Positions 1-11,496 of a stretch of 64,000 bases of DNA are shown piece by piece. Location of the stretch: the NCBI GenBank assembly GCA_950295325.1, contig OX485803.1, positions 58,295,554 to 58,359,553 on the forward strand, in the 5' to 3' direction. How positions within the stretch are numbered: the first letter of the stretch is position 1; each line of letters starts with the position of its first letter. The notes below the pieces were generated by a model. The model was not told the DNA's origin and ran no database searches. It saw only the letters and a list, made by a program, of their open reading frames with translations. This DNA comes from Polytrichum commune. Its lineage: Eukaryota; Streptophyta; Polytrichopsida; Polytrichales; Polytrichaceae. Made by a program: the position numbers and the translations under genes.

Positions 1-3000
1 CCCCGTGTATCCACCCGGAGTCCCTTGCACGTCGGATGGATTTCCCGACGGCGCCAAAATGCGGAGAGGAGTGACGTCCAAGGATCGGAGGATCGCCTCG
101 ACGTTGTAGGAGGGCGCGGGCTCGTCGTCGTCCGTCTCCATGGCGGGCATGCCTTCGTCGACGGGCATGTTGATGTCCGTCCTCGGGAGGGACATGTCCT
201 CCAGGTCCATCGTGGAGGCCTTCGCCCTGTGCACGTGGAAGTCCTCCTCGTCGATGGCTTCAATGAAGCTGTTGACGACCAGCCCCAGCATCTGAGATTC
301 AAGCAAATACGTTAGAAAATACGAACGTGCGTTCGTAAACATCAACGACGAGAAACAATGTCATCAAACCCAAGACAAGTTGAGGTGAACTTTACGAACG
401 AGCGTTCGTAAATATTAGTTGGAGAGCTTACCATCGCAGCGTACATGAACTTGCTGCCGCCACAAACGTTGTACACGGTCTCTCCGCTTATTGCCACGCT
501 CTGCAAAACGGAGACGTAGAACTCCAACCTGAGTTCCATCGCCGGGAAGACAGTGTACAAGGTCTCCTGCAGCAGATCCTTGGGAGGGGGATGGGGGATG
601 CTGTAGATCTTCTTGAACGTAGTGTTAGCCTTGACAGGGGCTCGCCCATTCCGCAGCGCGTTGTACGTCAAGAAGACGAGGCTGACCGCCCCCACCTGTT
701 TGTTCCCCCTGGCCTCGTTGATGGCCACGATCCCTTCCGTCTTGGCGGGCACGTAAGTGCTGTGGAAGATGCTGTACTCAAATTTGATCGACTTCTCGTA
801 CAGGTCGACTACAGCAGAGAGCTTCTCCTGCTCGACTATCCACAGCCAAACGTGAGGCTCCCTCATGTCCGGAGACTTGTGCTCCTTGAACTTGGCCATG
901 AAGGGGTCGTAGAAAGGTATGTCCTTCCCCCCCTGCCTCGACGCACCGGGGATCCCCCTGAAATCGATCAGGGCAAATGGGCACCCCCGTCGATCCTCCC
1001 TCACCTCGGCCCTGCTCATGGTCCGGTCCCACTTGGAAAATGTCACCCTCTCCACTCCTTTTGTCAACAGACAAAATCTGGCCACTCCTTCGAATGTGGC
1101 CAACCTCTTCCGCGTCAAAAAGCTTCTGTATTGCTCCACCTCCTGGGGATCCGTCTCGGTTTTCTTTGTCCTCTTGTTCTCCTTCTGCTTCAAAATGGAG
1201 GCGTGCTCCTTGACAAGACAACGCATTGAGGGTCCAGAGATGTTGTAGTCGACCTTGAACATCTTCCAGCTGGCCCAATTAATGTCCCCGTCGGCTAGGA
1301 TGAGTGCGTACTCTGGTATTAGGGCGCTCAACTCCCTCATTGCAGCAGTCTTCAGCTTGCGGTGTTCGCACCATTCCTTGATGGAATACGTGCCGGGCTT
1401 GTGTCTTGGCCTCTTCAAAAATATCTTCGGGTATGGGATGGTTCTTCCCACAGTGTTCCCAAGAAGATGCACCGCGCACCTCTGCAACTCGGACTCTGTT
1501 AACCCTTGAAGGGACCTGAAGAACTCCCTCAGTAGTGGAGGGGCCTCCCCGGTCTTCTCCGCGCTGTACTTCTCCTCGGTGTCGGGGTTGACCAGATCGC
1601 CCGAGCTGTGCGCATCAAAAAATTGTGTCCACAACTCCCAAGTGTCCCTGTTGCAACAGATGAGGCGGAGCTCACCCTTGAGCTCCAGGACAGACTTGGT
1701 TGTTGTAGACTTCATGTCGATGGAGGAGAACTTGTCCACCATCGCGTCGCAGAATGCCTGCAGCAAGAAAAACATCAGTAACGCACAAAATACGAACGCA
1801 CATTCGTAAGTTTGAATGTCAAAGAACTTGAAAATTTGAATGTCAAAGATATTTACGAACGTTCGTTCGTAAACTCACCTTCCATTGTGGAGACGGCGTC
1901 TTCGCGTTCTCCCTTTCTTTAGGGGGGCACCCGTGGGCGACCCAGACGTCCCTTGCAGCCACTATGTTGGCTGCCCACGACGCCTCGAAGGCCTTGATTT
2001 TGTTGCCGGAGTTGAGGAAGGTGGATATCTTCCGCAGCTTGTCCCAATCGTCCGACCACACCAAGAACGCCTTCCAGTAGCGCAAGTCCTCCTTCAGCTC
2101 ATGCTGGAAGTTGTCGTCCTTGAGAATTATTTGGGACGCCTCCAAGCTGTGTTGGCCGTCTATGATCCAGAACTCTCCATTCTGGATCCGTGGCCAGTCC
2201 TTCTCCGTCGGACGGGATGTCAGCCCCTTCGGCATGACGCAAACGGTCTGCCTGTCCCACTTGACGTTGTTCATTAGATTATTTATCTGCCACTTCACAC
2301 CACCGCTTTCGCGAGAGCGAACCACCCATTTGTTGGGGGACATCTCGCACTTGAAGCAGTCCACGTTGAATGTGAAGTGGCGTCCCATGGGCCAGCAATC
2401 CTTCGAGTAGTTGTTGAAGTCTCGAAGGATCCTCGTGGCCTTCACAGCGTCAGGGTTCTCACCCTTTTTCAAGGGGGTGGGCATTACGACAGGCGAGGTC
2501 ACCTCTGCGGTCTCCGTTACTCCCGATTTCTCCATCTCCTCCCTTGTCCTCTTCGATGGCGTGGAGTGTCTACTGGGGCCCTCCGTCGCCCTGCTAGCGG
2601 AAGGCACAGGCCTGGGTGCACTTCTAGATCCTCCTGCCCCTGATGTGGATGGTTTCCTGGGGCTCTTCTTCTTCTTGTTTGCCTCAGTGACCACACTGTT
2701 GTATTTGGAGATGTTCAATGCAAGGGCGGTCAATTTCCTTGCAGTCCAGTATGGGCTCAACACATATTTGGAGAAGAGGCCGTCCAGGTCGAAGTGCTTG
2801 GCATCTTCCGCTACGTTATTGGTGGCGTATTGGTAGGAGAAGGTATTTTTCTGAAAATGCAACAAGAGGTTGATATGATCCTTCTTGTTCTTCATGTCCA
2901 GAATTACATACTCCCCCTGGGCCTCTATGGACTCTATCTCCCACGTCTTCATTTGAACCCACTGTTCGGGCTGGTCCGGTCTTGTCTCCAGCTCGTAGGT

Positions 3001-3174
3001 GAAGCGCATGCAGAAGAGGTCGTCCCCGATCTTCTCTGGCAGTGCCGTCCACTCCCCCATGAAGTCTTCCTTGGGGACATAGTTGTCGTTGCCGTTATCG
3101 TCTAACACCGACTCTGGGAGGCCATCGACCTTCACCGCGAACATCTCAATGGCGCTTCTGCTTGATCTTGCCAT
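1..3174 (-). CDS. ParB/DGQHR-like domain protein, at least 3 exons, partial at window edge
   Basis: Exons on the minus strand are 3174-1879 (432 codons), 1757-432 (442 codons) and 291 to beyond position 1 (97 codons so far). Both introns (1878-1758 and 431-292) are GT..AG and phase 0, and the joined frame is open throughout. The ATG at 3174 directly follows a splice acceptor (TTGCAG ending at 3175), so a 5' exon, probably UTR, lies upstream and was not located. Residues about 162-212 are a basic Ser/Pro/Lys-rich linker. The core motif GEFWIIDGQHSLEAS (DGQH at residues 339-342) matches the ParB/Spo0J and DndB-type DGQHR fold, which in bacteria binds DNA or NTPs. Exon 3 is acidic (METDDDEPAP). 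Exon 2 has no domain I recognise. Both introns and the 5' flank carry the 22-bp palindrome. It could be a domesticated gene or an element gene; the function is unknown. Confidence 0.72.
318..412. repeat. Two 22-bp palindromes in the second intron of the ParB-like gene
   Basis: Sites at 318-339 (centre TG, left end AA instead of TT) and 391-412 (perfect arms, centre AG). Arms are TTTACGAACG and CGTTCGTAAA. Both lie inside the intron 292-431. Confidence 0.9.
1789..1873. repeat. Two 22-bp palindromes in the first coding intron of the ParB-like gene
   Basis: Sites at 1789-1810 (centre CA, one arm mismatch on each side) and 1852-1873 (perfect arms, centre TT). The second ends right at the splice donor: its last base (1873) is the sixth base of the donor GTGAGT on the minus strand. 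Confidence 0.88.
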
Positions 3175-3202
3175 CTGCAACAGAATATAAACAATTAGTG
3201 AC

Positions 3203-3834
3203 TTTACGAACGAACGTTCGTAAGTGACATGCATATCCCACAGACTACGCAGTGTTAATGCGTCTTTGCAATTGATGTAATTATATTTACGAACGTTCGC
3301 TCGTAAATGAGGGGTTGCAAGATCATATAAATTTTTAGTATTGAGTTTACGAACGAGCGTTCGTAAAAGATATGAAGATCAAAGAGACTACTTGTCATGA
3401 ATGTGTTTGTAATATATTTGGTTATTTTTACGAACGATCGTTCGTAAAAGATATAGGTTTTATAGGTTTGGATTCATTTACGAACGTGCGTTCGTAAGTA
3501 TGTCCATTTGGTCTATCTTTTCGGATATTTGGTTGATTTATCTTTCGTAAGTACATGTGATTTGTCTTATTGGTGTTCGCAAAATTGTATTTGTTCTTTA
3601 GATATCCATAGAGGTTCATATTTAAGTTAAGGTTCCTTCTGAGTGATATTTTGAGTATATTTACGAACGTGCGTTCGTAAATATAGATCATTTCAAAGAA
3701 CGTGGAGTGCGTATTTACGAACGCACGTTCGTAAATGGAGGTTCGGTATGCAGTGTATGTCCATTTACGAACGAGCGTTCGTAAATGGAGGTGGGTATGC
3801 AGTGTATGTCCATTTACGAACGAGCGTTCGTATA
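3203..3834. repeat. Cluster of nine 22-bp palindromes 5' of the ParB-like gene
   Basis: Sites and centre bases: 3203-3224 AA, 3286-3307 TT (one arm mismatch), 3346-3367 AG, 3427-3448 AT, 3477-3498 TG, 3660-3681 TG, 3714-3735 CA, 3764-3785 AG, 3813-3834 AG (right end TATA). The last three are spaced 49-50 bp with near-identical spacers ending in CAGTGTATGTCCA, so part of the cluster is a short tandem duplication. The block lies in the presumed 5' UTR intron or promoter. Half-site remnants are visible near 3541. Confidence 0.9.
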
Positions 3835-4351
3835 TGTGATGGTTTTGGGATCCCCTGTCCGTACATATATGTATTCGTGTATATACGAATACGTATATAT
3901 ACGTATATGTATATAACTCATTTATTAGCTACTCTGCTTGCAGCCGTGCCTGCAAAATTTTGGTCAGAATGATGCAATTCTTCAATCATAAAGCAATTGA
4001 GATGCAGAATGAGATGCAGAATGAAACATGAAGAAAAGAGTGATAGTTCACATTGCATGTAACAAAAGAAATTGAATTCAAGAAGCAACATTTTCAGAAT
4101 GTGAGAGGAGTTGGAAAGGATAACAAATTACATTGAAATGCTGCACACTGCAATCCCTGCTTCTTCTCTTTCTGAAAATCCCAGAAATCCTCACAACTGC
4201 ACACTCAATTGCCTTTCAAATGCACACTCAGATAACTCTCTAATGCAGACCTCAAGCCTTCACAGCTTATATACAAACCCTAGTATACTCCTATGTACAC
4301 AAAACTCACAACCTTGTAGCTCTCAAGCTTCTGAACTCTTAAGCAAACCCT
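3835..4351. other. Intergenic, no gene seen
   Basis: Includes a TA/CG-alternating stretch at about 3860-3915 (TATATACG type) and then AT-rich DNA. Short open frames here have no recognisable content. Confidence 0.5.
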
Positions 4352-4700
4352 AAACTCTCAAGCTTCACTTCTGAAGCTTCCCTAAACTCTCAAGCTTCAC
4401 TTCTGAAGCTTCCTTAAACTCTCAAGCTTCAACTCTGAAGCTTCCTTAAACTCTGAAGCTTCAACTCTGAAGCTTCCTTAAACTCTCAAGCTTCAACTCT
4501 GAAGCTTCCTTAAACTCTCAAGCTTCTAAAGATCACCCTCAAGCTCTCAATCCGAAACTCTGAAGCTTTCCTACTCAAGCTCTCAAGCTTTTGAAACTCA
4601 CAAACTCTCACACTGAAAGCTTTCACAAACTCACAAGCTTTCACAAACTCAAAAGCTTTCACACAAGCTCTCAATCTAAAATCTCTCAAAACTTGCAACA
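4352..4700. repeat. 32-bp tandem repeat with AAGCTT cores
   Basis: Five copies of a 32-bp unit start at 4352, 4384, 4416, 4448 and 4480 (to 4511). Degraded copies continue to about 4700. Each unit has two AAGCTT sites in an imperfect inverted arrangement. The open frames across it are products of the repeat. Confidence 0.85.
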
Positions 4701-4882
4701 AAACTAATTTAAAACTTCAAGACTAAAAAAAGCAAGAGCTTCGCTCTCTAAACGCTCCGCTCCTCCTCTCCTCGAAATGACAAATGAGGAGAAGAGGAAG
4801 GGGCGCGGGGAGGTAGGTGCGCCGCTAGGGTTTCCCAGCACCTGCCACGTGGCACAACTCCACTGGCTAGGGTTGGGAGAGA

Positions 4883-4946
4883 GATGGGATGGGATGGTAT
4901 GGGAGGTGATGGGAAGGGATGGGATGGGATGGGATGCGATGGGAGA
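4883..4946. repeat. GGGAT-type microsatellite
   Basis: Imperfect run of GGGAT/GGGATG units on the plus strand. Confidence 0.8.
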
Positions 4947-6587
4947 TGGTTGTATATTGGAACCCTTCATGTTATTCTCATGCTTTGACATATTTATATG
5001 TAATGGACGCGTTTAAGGCATTAACTTGACAAGCTTAGTTCAAATACATGAATTTTACTCGTTTTATTTCCTTAGTACCTCTACATTTGGATTCCTTGTA
5101 AACATATTTTAGGAAAATATGCTCAGTTAATTCGTAATAAACAATGCATGTCACTCCCTAGGTTGTCAATGTAGAATCCACCCCCAAAGATATATATATA
5201 TGGTGTTTTAAAATATAGTTTATGTAAGAGCTAGATATCTTTCAATTAATTCGATGGTTCCTCAAATAAATATTACATGCAAAAAAGAATTCATAATAAT
5301 ATGAGATTGCGCAGAGTTGCTATACGATAGGATGTCAATTCAAGTTCTAATATTAGGTGTTAGCTTGAACTAATGCATTTATGGAGTGGTCAACTATTTT
5401 GCTAGCATCAACTACGAGCTTGCGATGAATGAAGTTAATGCAATTACAAGGGTTTTTGAGGAGTCAATATTGTTTGTGTGTGTAATGTATCCTAGTAACA
5501 ATCTAAAACCTAAACCCAAATACCACATACACAACTTTCACAAACCCTAAACCCCTAAACCCTACCCCCAAACCCTTACCCTAAACCCTAACCGCAAACC
5601 CTAAACCCTACATCCCTGCATCTTTTTATCTTACCAACCTTTCTTATATGTGGCCATGTTGTTTTCTGAGGGCAGGTCAAATTGGTCTACCAATGTTGGT
5701 TGGATGGAGAATGCTTAATTCCGTTCATAACAACTATAATAATTGATAATGATGGCAATTGTCAATTTCACATTCCAAATTAATAGATTTGAGATAAAAC
5801 TTTGGTTTAAGTGATAAGTGAAATTTCAAATATTCCCACTTTCACCTTAATAGTTCTGAGTGAAATTTCATCACACAATCCACGATCTTATTATAATAAC
5901 ATGCATGTCTTAAGACTTCAATTTATATCAACACTTTAAGCTATGATGATGCACATCCTTCTCATAGGATGCAAAACATATATTAATTGTAAGTACATAC
6001 TATTGTATGCACCATTCCAAATTAATAGTGCATTTCCCCAAACCCTAAAAGTCTATTTCCAATAGGACCTCAACTCATTTAATCATGTGTCAACTTAAAC
6101 TAACAATCGAACAATGCATTCCACTATAAATATCACCAATGATCTAATAAACATTTAACCAATGTGTATCCGTACCCTTACAACAAGTGGACGAAAATTC
6201 AATTTCCAATAGGACGTCAAACACATAATAATTGTAACTATGATTCAACGTTACGGTAGCTAGTATGGTTTCAAGTCTCAATGATCATTACGCTATCATA
6301 CTATGCAGCATTACAAATTGATTAATCCTTCCTACTCATGCCATTTTAATTCCTTATTTTCACACCTAGATACCATTTGAAAGAAGACCTAACTTACATA
6401 TATTATTAGGTATAATTAGTTCATAGTGTCCTCAATCTACCCTAGTGCAAGCCATTATGGATTAACCCGATTTTTTAGTTGTATTCATGCACTTGGTGAC
6501 CATATTACGGTCATTTTTTGATGTGAAACATATGATACCTATAATTTTAGGGGCGTCCGCAACATGTTTCTTAGCCACTCTGACCTC
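4947..6587. other. AT-rich intergenic with degenerate telomere-like tract
   Basis: No coding signal. Positions 5541-5611 hold a run of degenerate CCCTAAA units, the plant telomere repeat, as an interstitial tract. The rest is AT-rich filler. Confidence 0.6.
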
Positions 6588-6591
6588 ATTG

Positions 6592-6630
<39 letters not shown>

Positions 6631-6631
6631 C
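6588..6631. repeat. (TG)n/(TA)n microsatellite
   Basis: Run of GT dinucleotides passing into TA dinucleotides. Confidence 0.85.
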
Positions 6632-6969
6632 TATGACTTCGACATTCATAACTTTATTAGGCATCAAGGCATGTTCCATACATGACAATGCTATTTATAT
6701 AATTCCGCATGGATGGAATGGGAGATTGTTAGGTCAAAGAAGGCGGCGGGAATCTGCTTTTTAAAGAGCATCCAAGGGATTTTGAACCAGCGGGGTGAAA
6801 TACTTAAAGCTCTTCCCCCCACAACAAAGCTCTTTTCAGCGGCACATGCAAGTGTGCGCTCTACAGACCTCACCGAACGCGCTCAAGCCATTTCGTGTGC
6901 GCCAACCCTACACCACCCAGGTACAGTACAGGCTGTACCTACCGCATATACCGCCGTAAATACCGGAAC
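6632..6969. other. Intergenic, no gene seen
   Basis: Overlapping short open frames on both strands at 6691-7012 have no family signature. Confidence 0.4.
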
Positions 6970-8044
6970 TTTACGAACGCACGTTCGTAAAGATGAAGAG
7001 CTTCAGGTTTAGACAAACGATTCGGACCTGGACATGGCAAGGATTTACGAACGCGCGTTCGTAAATTCCACATGAGAGCATGTTCTGGATTGGGCTACTC
7101 ATATGGATAGTCACATGCACGTAATCCATCTCAGTTATTTACGAACGTGCGTTCGTAAATATGCCTTCGAGGACCATGCAGACATATTTGACCCTTATCT
7201 ATTGGTACCTGATGGTCGGTAATTTACGAACGTGCGTTCGTAAATCCCACAGGAGATCATGTTTTGGATTGAGCTACTCATGGATAGTCACATGCACATC
7301 ATCCATGGCATTTATTTACGAACGTGCGTTCGTAAATATGCCTTCGAGTTTCATACATACATATTTGACCCTTGTCTATTGGTACCTGTTGGTCGGTAAT
7401 TTACGAACGTGCGTTCGTAAATCCCACATGAGAGCATGTTCTGGATTGAGGTACTCATATGGTTAGTCACATGCACTTAATCCATGACAGTCATTTACGA
7501 ACGTGCGTTCGTAAATATGCCTTCGAGGATCATACATACTTATTTGACCCGTATCTATTGTTACCTGATGGTCGGGAATTTACGAACGTTCGTTCGTAAA
7601 TACATGTCATTATTGTCTACGCATCCAGCAACACATCTTCATTCATGCACATCAGTATGGCAGTAATTTACGAACACAGAATAGCAAGAAAAATATGCTC
7701 ATCGCTCGTCCGTGAAGGATGTGAACACGGGGTCGCACCCATTTACGAACGTCCGTTCGTAAATGGGTAGGTACGCAAAAGTCAACATAATCAAATTCAC
7801 AATATGGAGGTGCTCAGTGTTCAAAATATTGTTGGAGTTGATTCAGGCATCATCTGCAGATTTGCTAATTTTGTGCGTATGGACAAGTGTTCTCTTGTGA
7901 TAGTATATCGCGCAGGTTCCTAAGTCAACATGGTACTTTGACCTACAAAACCGATATTCCTCAGGGTGCTCTCATTTGAGGGATCTCGAAGGCCGCCGGA
8001 TGTACATGGAGAAGTTACTGAGGTCACGAACGCGCGTTCGTAAA
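6970..8044. repeat. Second cluster of 22-bp palindromes (10 sites)
   Basis: Sites and centres: 6970-6991 CA, 7044-7065 CG, 7138-7159 TG, 7223-7244 TG, 7315-7336 TG, 7400-7421 TG, 7494-7515 TG, 7579-7600 TT, 7742-7763 TC, 8023-8044 CG (left arm damaged). A half-site remains at 7667-7675 and a degenerate one near 8213-8226. Inside 7044-7600 the sites are carried by a roughly 178-bp tandem repeat, about three copies with two sites per unit. The cluster lies 5' of the DUF7869 gene. Confidence 0.9.
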
Positions 8045-8366
8045 TGCATGTGGCGTTCTCGGATTTCTGATTTCGTCGTCGGTTGTATGTGGACAGGCGC
8101 TGGTCCGAACAGCAGGGCCCTCCTGGACGACTAACGAGTGTTCTCCTCTTTGTCCATGTATTGTTTACATTAGTGAACAACCTAGACGTATGCTTAAAAC
8201 GTTTTTTTGGGACGCGCGTTCGTCTTTGTGCGTGAGGTTCTCCAATGGTGCACCAAAATTTGTTTGTCAATTTTGGGCCATTTATCTCCACATATATTCT
8301 ATCCTCTCTTGTATGCATTGCGGTGGTGGTTGGGTTGATCATGTCCTGGTGGTTGGTCTAGGCTGT

Positions 8367-11300
8367 ATGGCGTTGCATGTGGGTGATAGTTCATTGGAGT
8401 TGTCGACGTATGCATCGTCATCCGATGCTGAATGTGAACTGTCTTCCCCGTCGGCAGATAGTAATGGTGTGCCAAACGTGAGGGGGGTGTTTGTGGATAC
8501 ATCCTCCCATGAATCTTTGGAAGTCCACGAACAATCTCTGCATTCCGGAGATGACCACGATGACATTCCGTTGTGTGCCGGTTTCGGGAGGGAGCAATGG
8601 GTTGGCCTTGATGTCGTTCTATTCAACGAGGTTGGTGTCCCGGTGGCAGATGGTATATGTAGAAACTCCAATCCCCGTGATTGTGTCGATGCCAACGCCC
8701 TAGGTCTCGATGATGTTGGCGTGTGCATCTTGAACTCTTTGCTTCCAGTAGAGTTCCCGGTGACATGGAGATTTTCCTTGCGTCGATGGCCGCTTCGTCG
8801 AGTTCTACATGAGGAAGTGAGTTTGTGGGATCATGAGTGGCGGCATAAGCAAACACAATTAGCTTTGTTGGCCACAACACGTCCTCGCAAAGGCCTCCGT
8901 AGATATGATTCAAACCGTGTGCCTCGCGGAGATAAGGAGCGTCGACGGGATCGGCTTTTGGGGGACGAATCTATCCGTCTAGTGTCCGGCAAGGATTGTT
9001 GCGCGAGGAAATGTTGCCAATTTTTCCCGCGGGAGAAAATTAGATCTCTGCGTCAAGAGATGTGGCTTGCGGATTTTCGTATGAGGTCGGCTAAGAAACT
9101 CGAGGTCCACAGAAATTTGCACCTTGATACCCATGGGCATAAGGTGGTGACACTTGAGAATGTTGATGTGTGTTGTACAGCGTGGTATACCATCCACGCC
9201 GTCTCCAAGGCTGACTTTTATAGGTTTTGAAAATATTCATCGTTGGGTCGCCGCTCTCGATTTCATGGCAACTCGGGCACAAAGAAACCTAGGGAGGCTA
9301 CACTGCAAGCGTCCGCGACACTATCCACCATCATAGTGCCATTGGCCGATGCAATGCCCCACAAGACGAGGACATTGTCGTCAGGGGAGAAGGTTGTTCA
9401 AATGGTGTTGCCCACGGGCACAAAATGGAAGAACATCTTAACGGACATCAATGAAGTGGGTCGCATAGCGGGATGTGGGCCCATTTCTTTGTCCAAGTTG
9501 AGTGTGATTAAAAACCAGCAGTTTGCGGAATACATTCTGAAAAGACCTGGGGACAAGTTCGCTAGATGTACGACGTGTGAAAAATACAAAGGTCTTCGAG
9601 ACGCCCACCCCATAGGCACTGAATCTCATTCCAGACACCAGAAAAAATATATTGAACATGTCAACAATCAAGAGGCACACCGTCAAGATTACTATAAGAA
9701 TCGTGCTCTATCCATAATGAGGCCCACAGAGGTTCTAACAGTCATCCATGATAAAATGGACCACGCCAAGACCGCATGCCCTTGTTATGCACGCAAAATA
9801 AAGGCCACGGATGGTCTCTTCAAGTTGCCCGTAGCTGTCACAGGTTTGTATGAAATCACAACTACGTGTTTAAAGTCTATCCAATTTTCTTGGGTGTGTT
9901 TGGCAAATGTCCAACTCCATACATCCGTTTAGTGGTTATTTGATTATTTTGGTCACGCATCGTTTGTTTTTTCCAGGTATGATTGCCCACGGCCATGGGG
10001 ACGTAAAGTATGCCCATTATGGTTTGGATTTTTACCCTGGGGATGCTAACCACACGGTGGGTTCATTTGCAAAACTGTTGCGCGATCTTGAGAAGCCACC
10101 GGTACATTCTTCCCGTGCACTTTTTGATGGTTGTGGAACCACATCCCTTTATGAGGCAGTGCTTTTGGGGAAGGAGGTTTGTATGTCGTCATTGCCAGAA
10201 CCACCCGGAGAGCCCATTTGTGCAAAACCATTGCCTCCAACTCTCCACGTTCAACTTGATAATTGTGCGAAGGACAACAAATGTCGATACGTATTTTGTT
10301 TTTGGTCATTGCTCGTGGCGAAAGGAATCTTCAAGGAGGTGTTTGTGTCTTTCTTGATGGTGGGACATACACACGACGACATTGATGCATCATTCGGACG
10401 GTGGAGCATGAAGTTGCATGAAGAAGATTTTCCAACCATACCTCTTCTTATGAAATCGTATATGGATTTGGACCATATGCCAGTAATTCCGCACTTGATT
10501 GAGGAAGTACCAAATTTCAAGGCCTTCATCAAGCCATACATGTTGAAGGGAGGGGACCGTTTGGTGGGGCATACCAAAGCACAACAATTCCGATTTTATA
10601 TGAGGGACGATGGTCTCCCGGCCATGCAATTCAAGCTTTTGTGCACATCTCCTAATTGGGGCCCGGATGATGGTATACTCGTATGGCGTCAAGACAATGA
10701 TGGGAAATGTTTGGTCCCGGATGGGGAACCAAAGCCTTGCAAACCCGAACCCATGAGGAATGGGCCGGAAATCATCAAAGGCATATCCGGATTCATTGAA
10801 TATTGGAAAGAGTTGTGCGAGGAGGACATCACAAGACGTGTTAGAGATACCCATGAACCGTTGATCGCGTATTGGGATCGCATTCGCTCAGCCTTGATGA
10901 CACTTGGTGGCGACACCCGTACGACTTTGACACAAGGATTTTGGCCACAAAGTCGTTTGACGGTTGTCGAGTCCGATACTATGTTTTTCAGCAATGGAGA
11001 CGTTCGTGAAGAGTTCGCAATGGACGAGCATTACGTTGGCCCTGCCCGCAATCGACCGGCACCGTCGTTTCGTGTAGGTGTTGATTGCCATGAAGGGTAT
11101 TTGGTCCTCGTACGAGCTGGGGATGAGGAGCATCCCAAGCCAATTTGGTTGGTAAAAGCATTGTCTTCACCCAATTTTGTTCGAACTAGCCCCAACTTTC
11201 GTCAAATTGAGGTGGAATATTGTCGTCCAAGCACTAAAGACCACAACGTGCTCCGCACTTATTTAGGTTGGGACACCAAAAAGAATTTTAAGTGGACAGT

Positions 11301-11496
11301 GGACTCAGCGTACACACCGGTTTGGATAAACACGGATACTATACTTTGTGCTTGGAAGCCGCGCAAAGGTTCCAACACAGAAGCAATGACCATCCCCCAA
11401 AAACATATACATTTTGCCAAAGACAACTTGGCACGTATTGCAGCTGCGGAAAATGACGCCGAGAATGGATATGAAGCGGAAGATGGAGATGGGTAA
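8367..11496 (+). pseudogene. DUF7869-type transposase-like gene, one intron, one nonsense codon
   Basis: Exon 1 runs 8367-9843 and exon 2 9977-11496, joined phase 1 across a GT..AG intron (9844-9976). ATG 8367 is chosen because the frame upstream to 8190 crosses palindrome remnants, though 8190 is also an ATG in frame. The middle carries a His/Cys-rich block ending CCTAWYTIHAVSKADFYRF and then HGNSGTKKP. The C-terminal half has the DUF7869 signatures QLDNCAKDNK and GHTHDDIDASFGR, acidic and His residues suggestive of an RNase H/DDE-like fold (inference). A TGA at 9228-9230 interrupts an otherwise continuous frame; one C-to-T change from CGA would explain it. Probably a decayed mobile-element gene, though no terminal repeats or target duplication were found. 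Confidence 0.68.

Noticed and set aside
318-3834. Regular palindromes with different spacers, looking like a CRISPR array
   Set aside because: Spacing is irregular, repeats are perfect palindromes with variable centres, they lie in introns of a eukaryotic gene, and no cas genes are present.
7161-7666. Plus-strand frames with repeated peptides IYERAFVN and NLRTCVRK
   Set aside because: They are the 22-bp palindrome and its tandem unit read through; the same peptides appear wherever the palindrome is in frame, on both strands.
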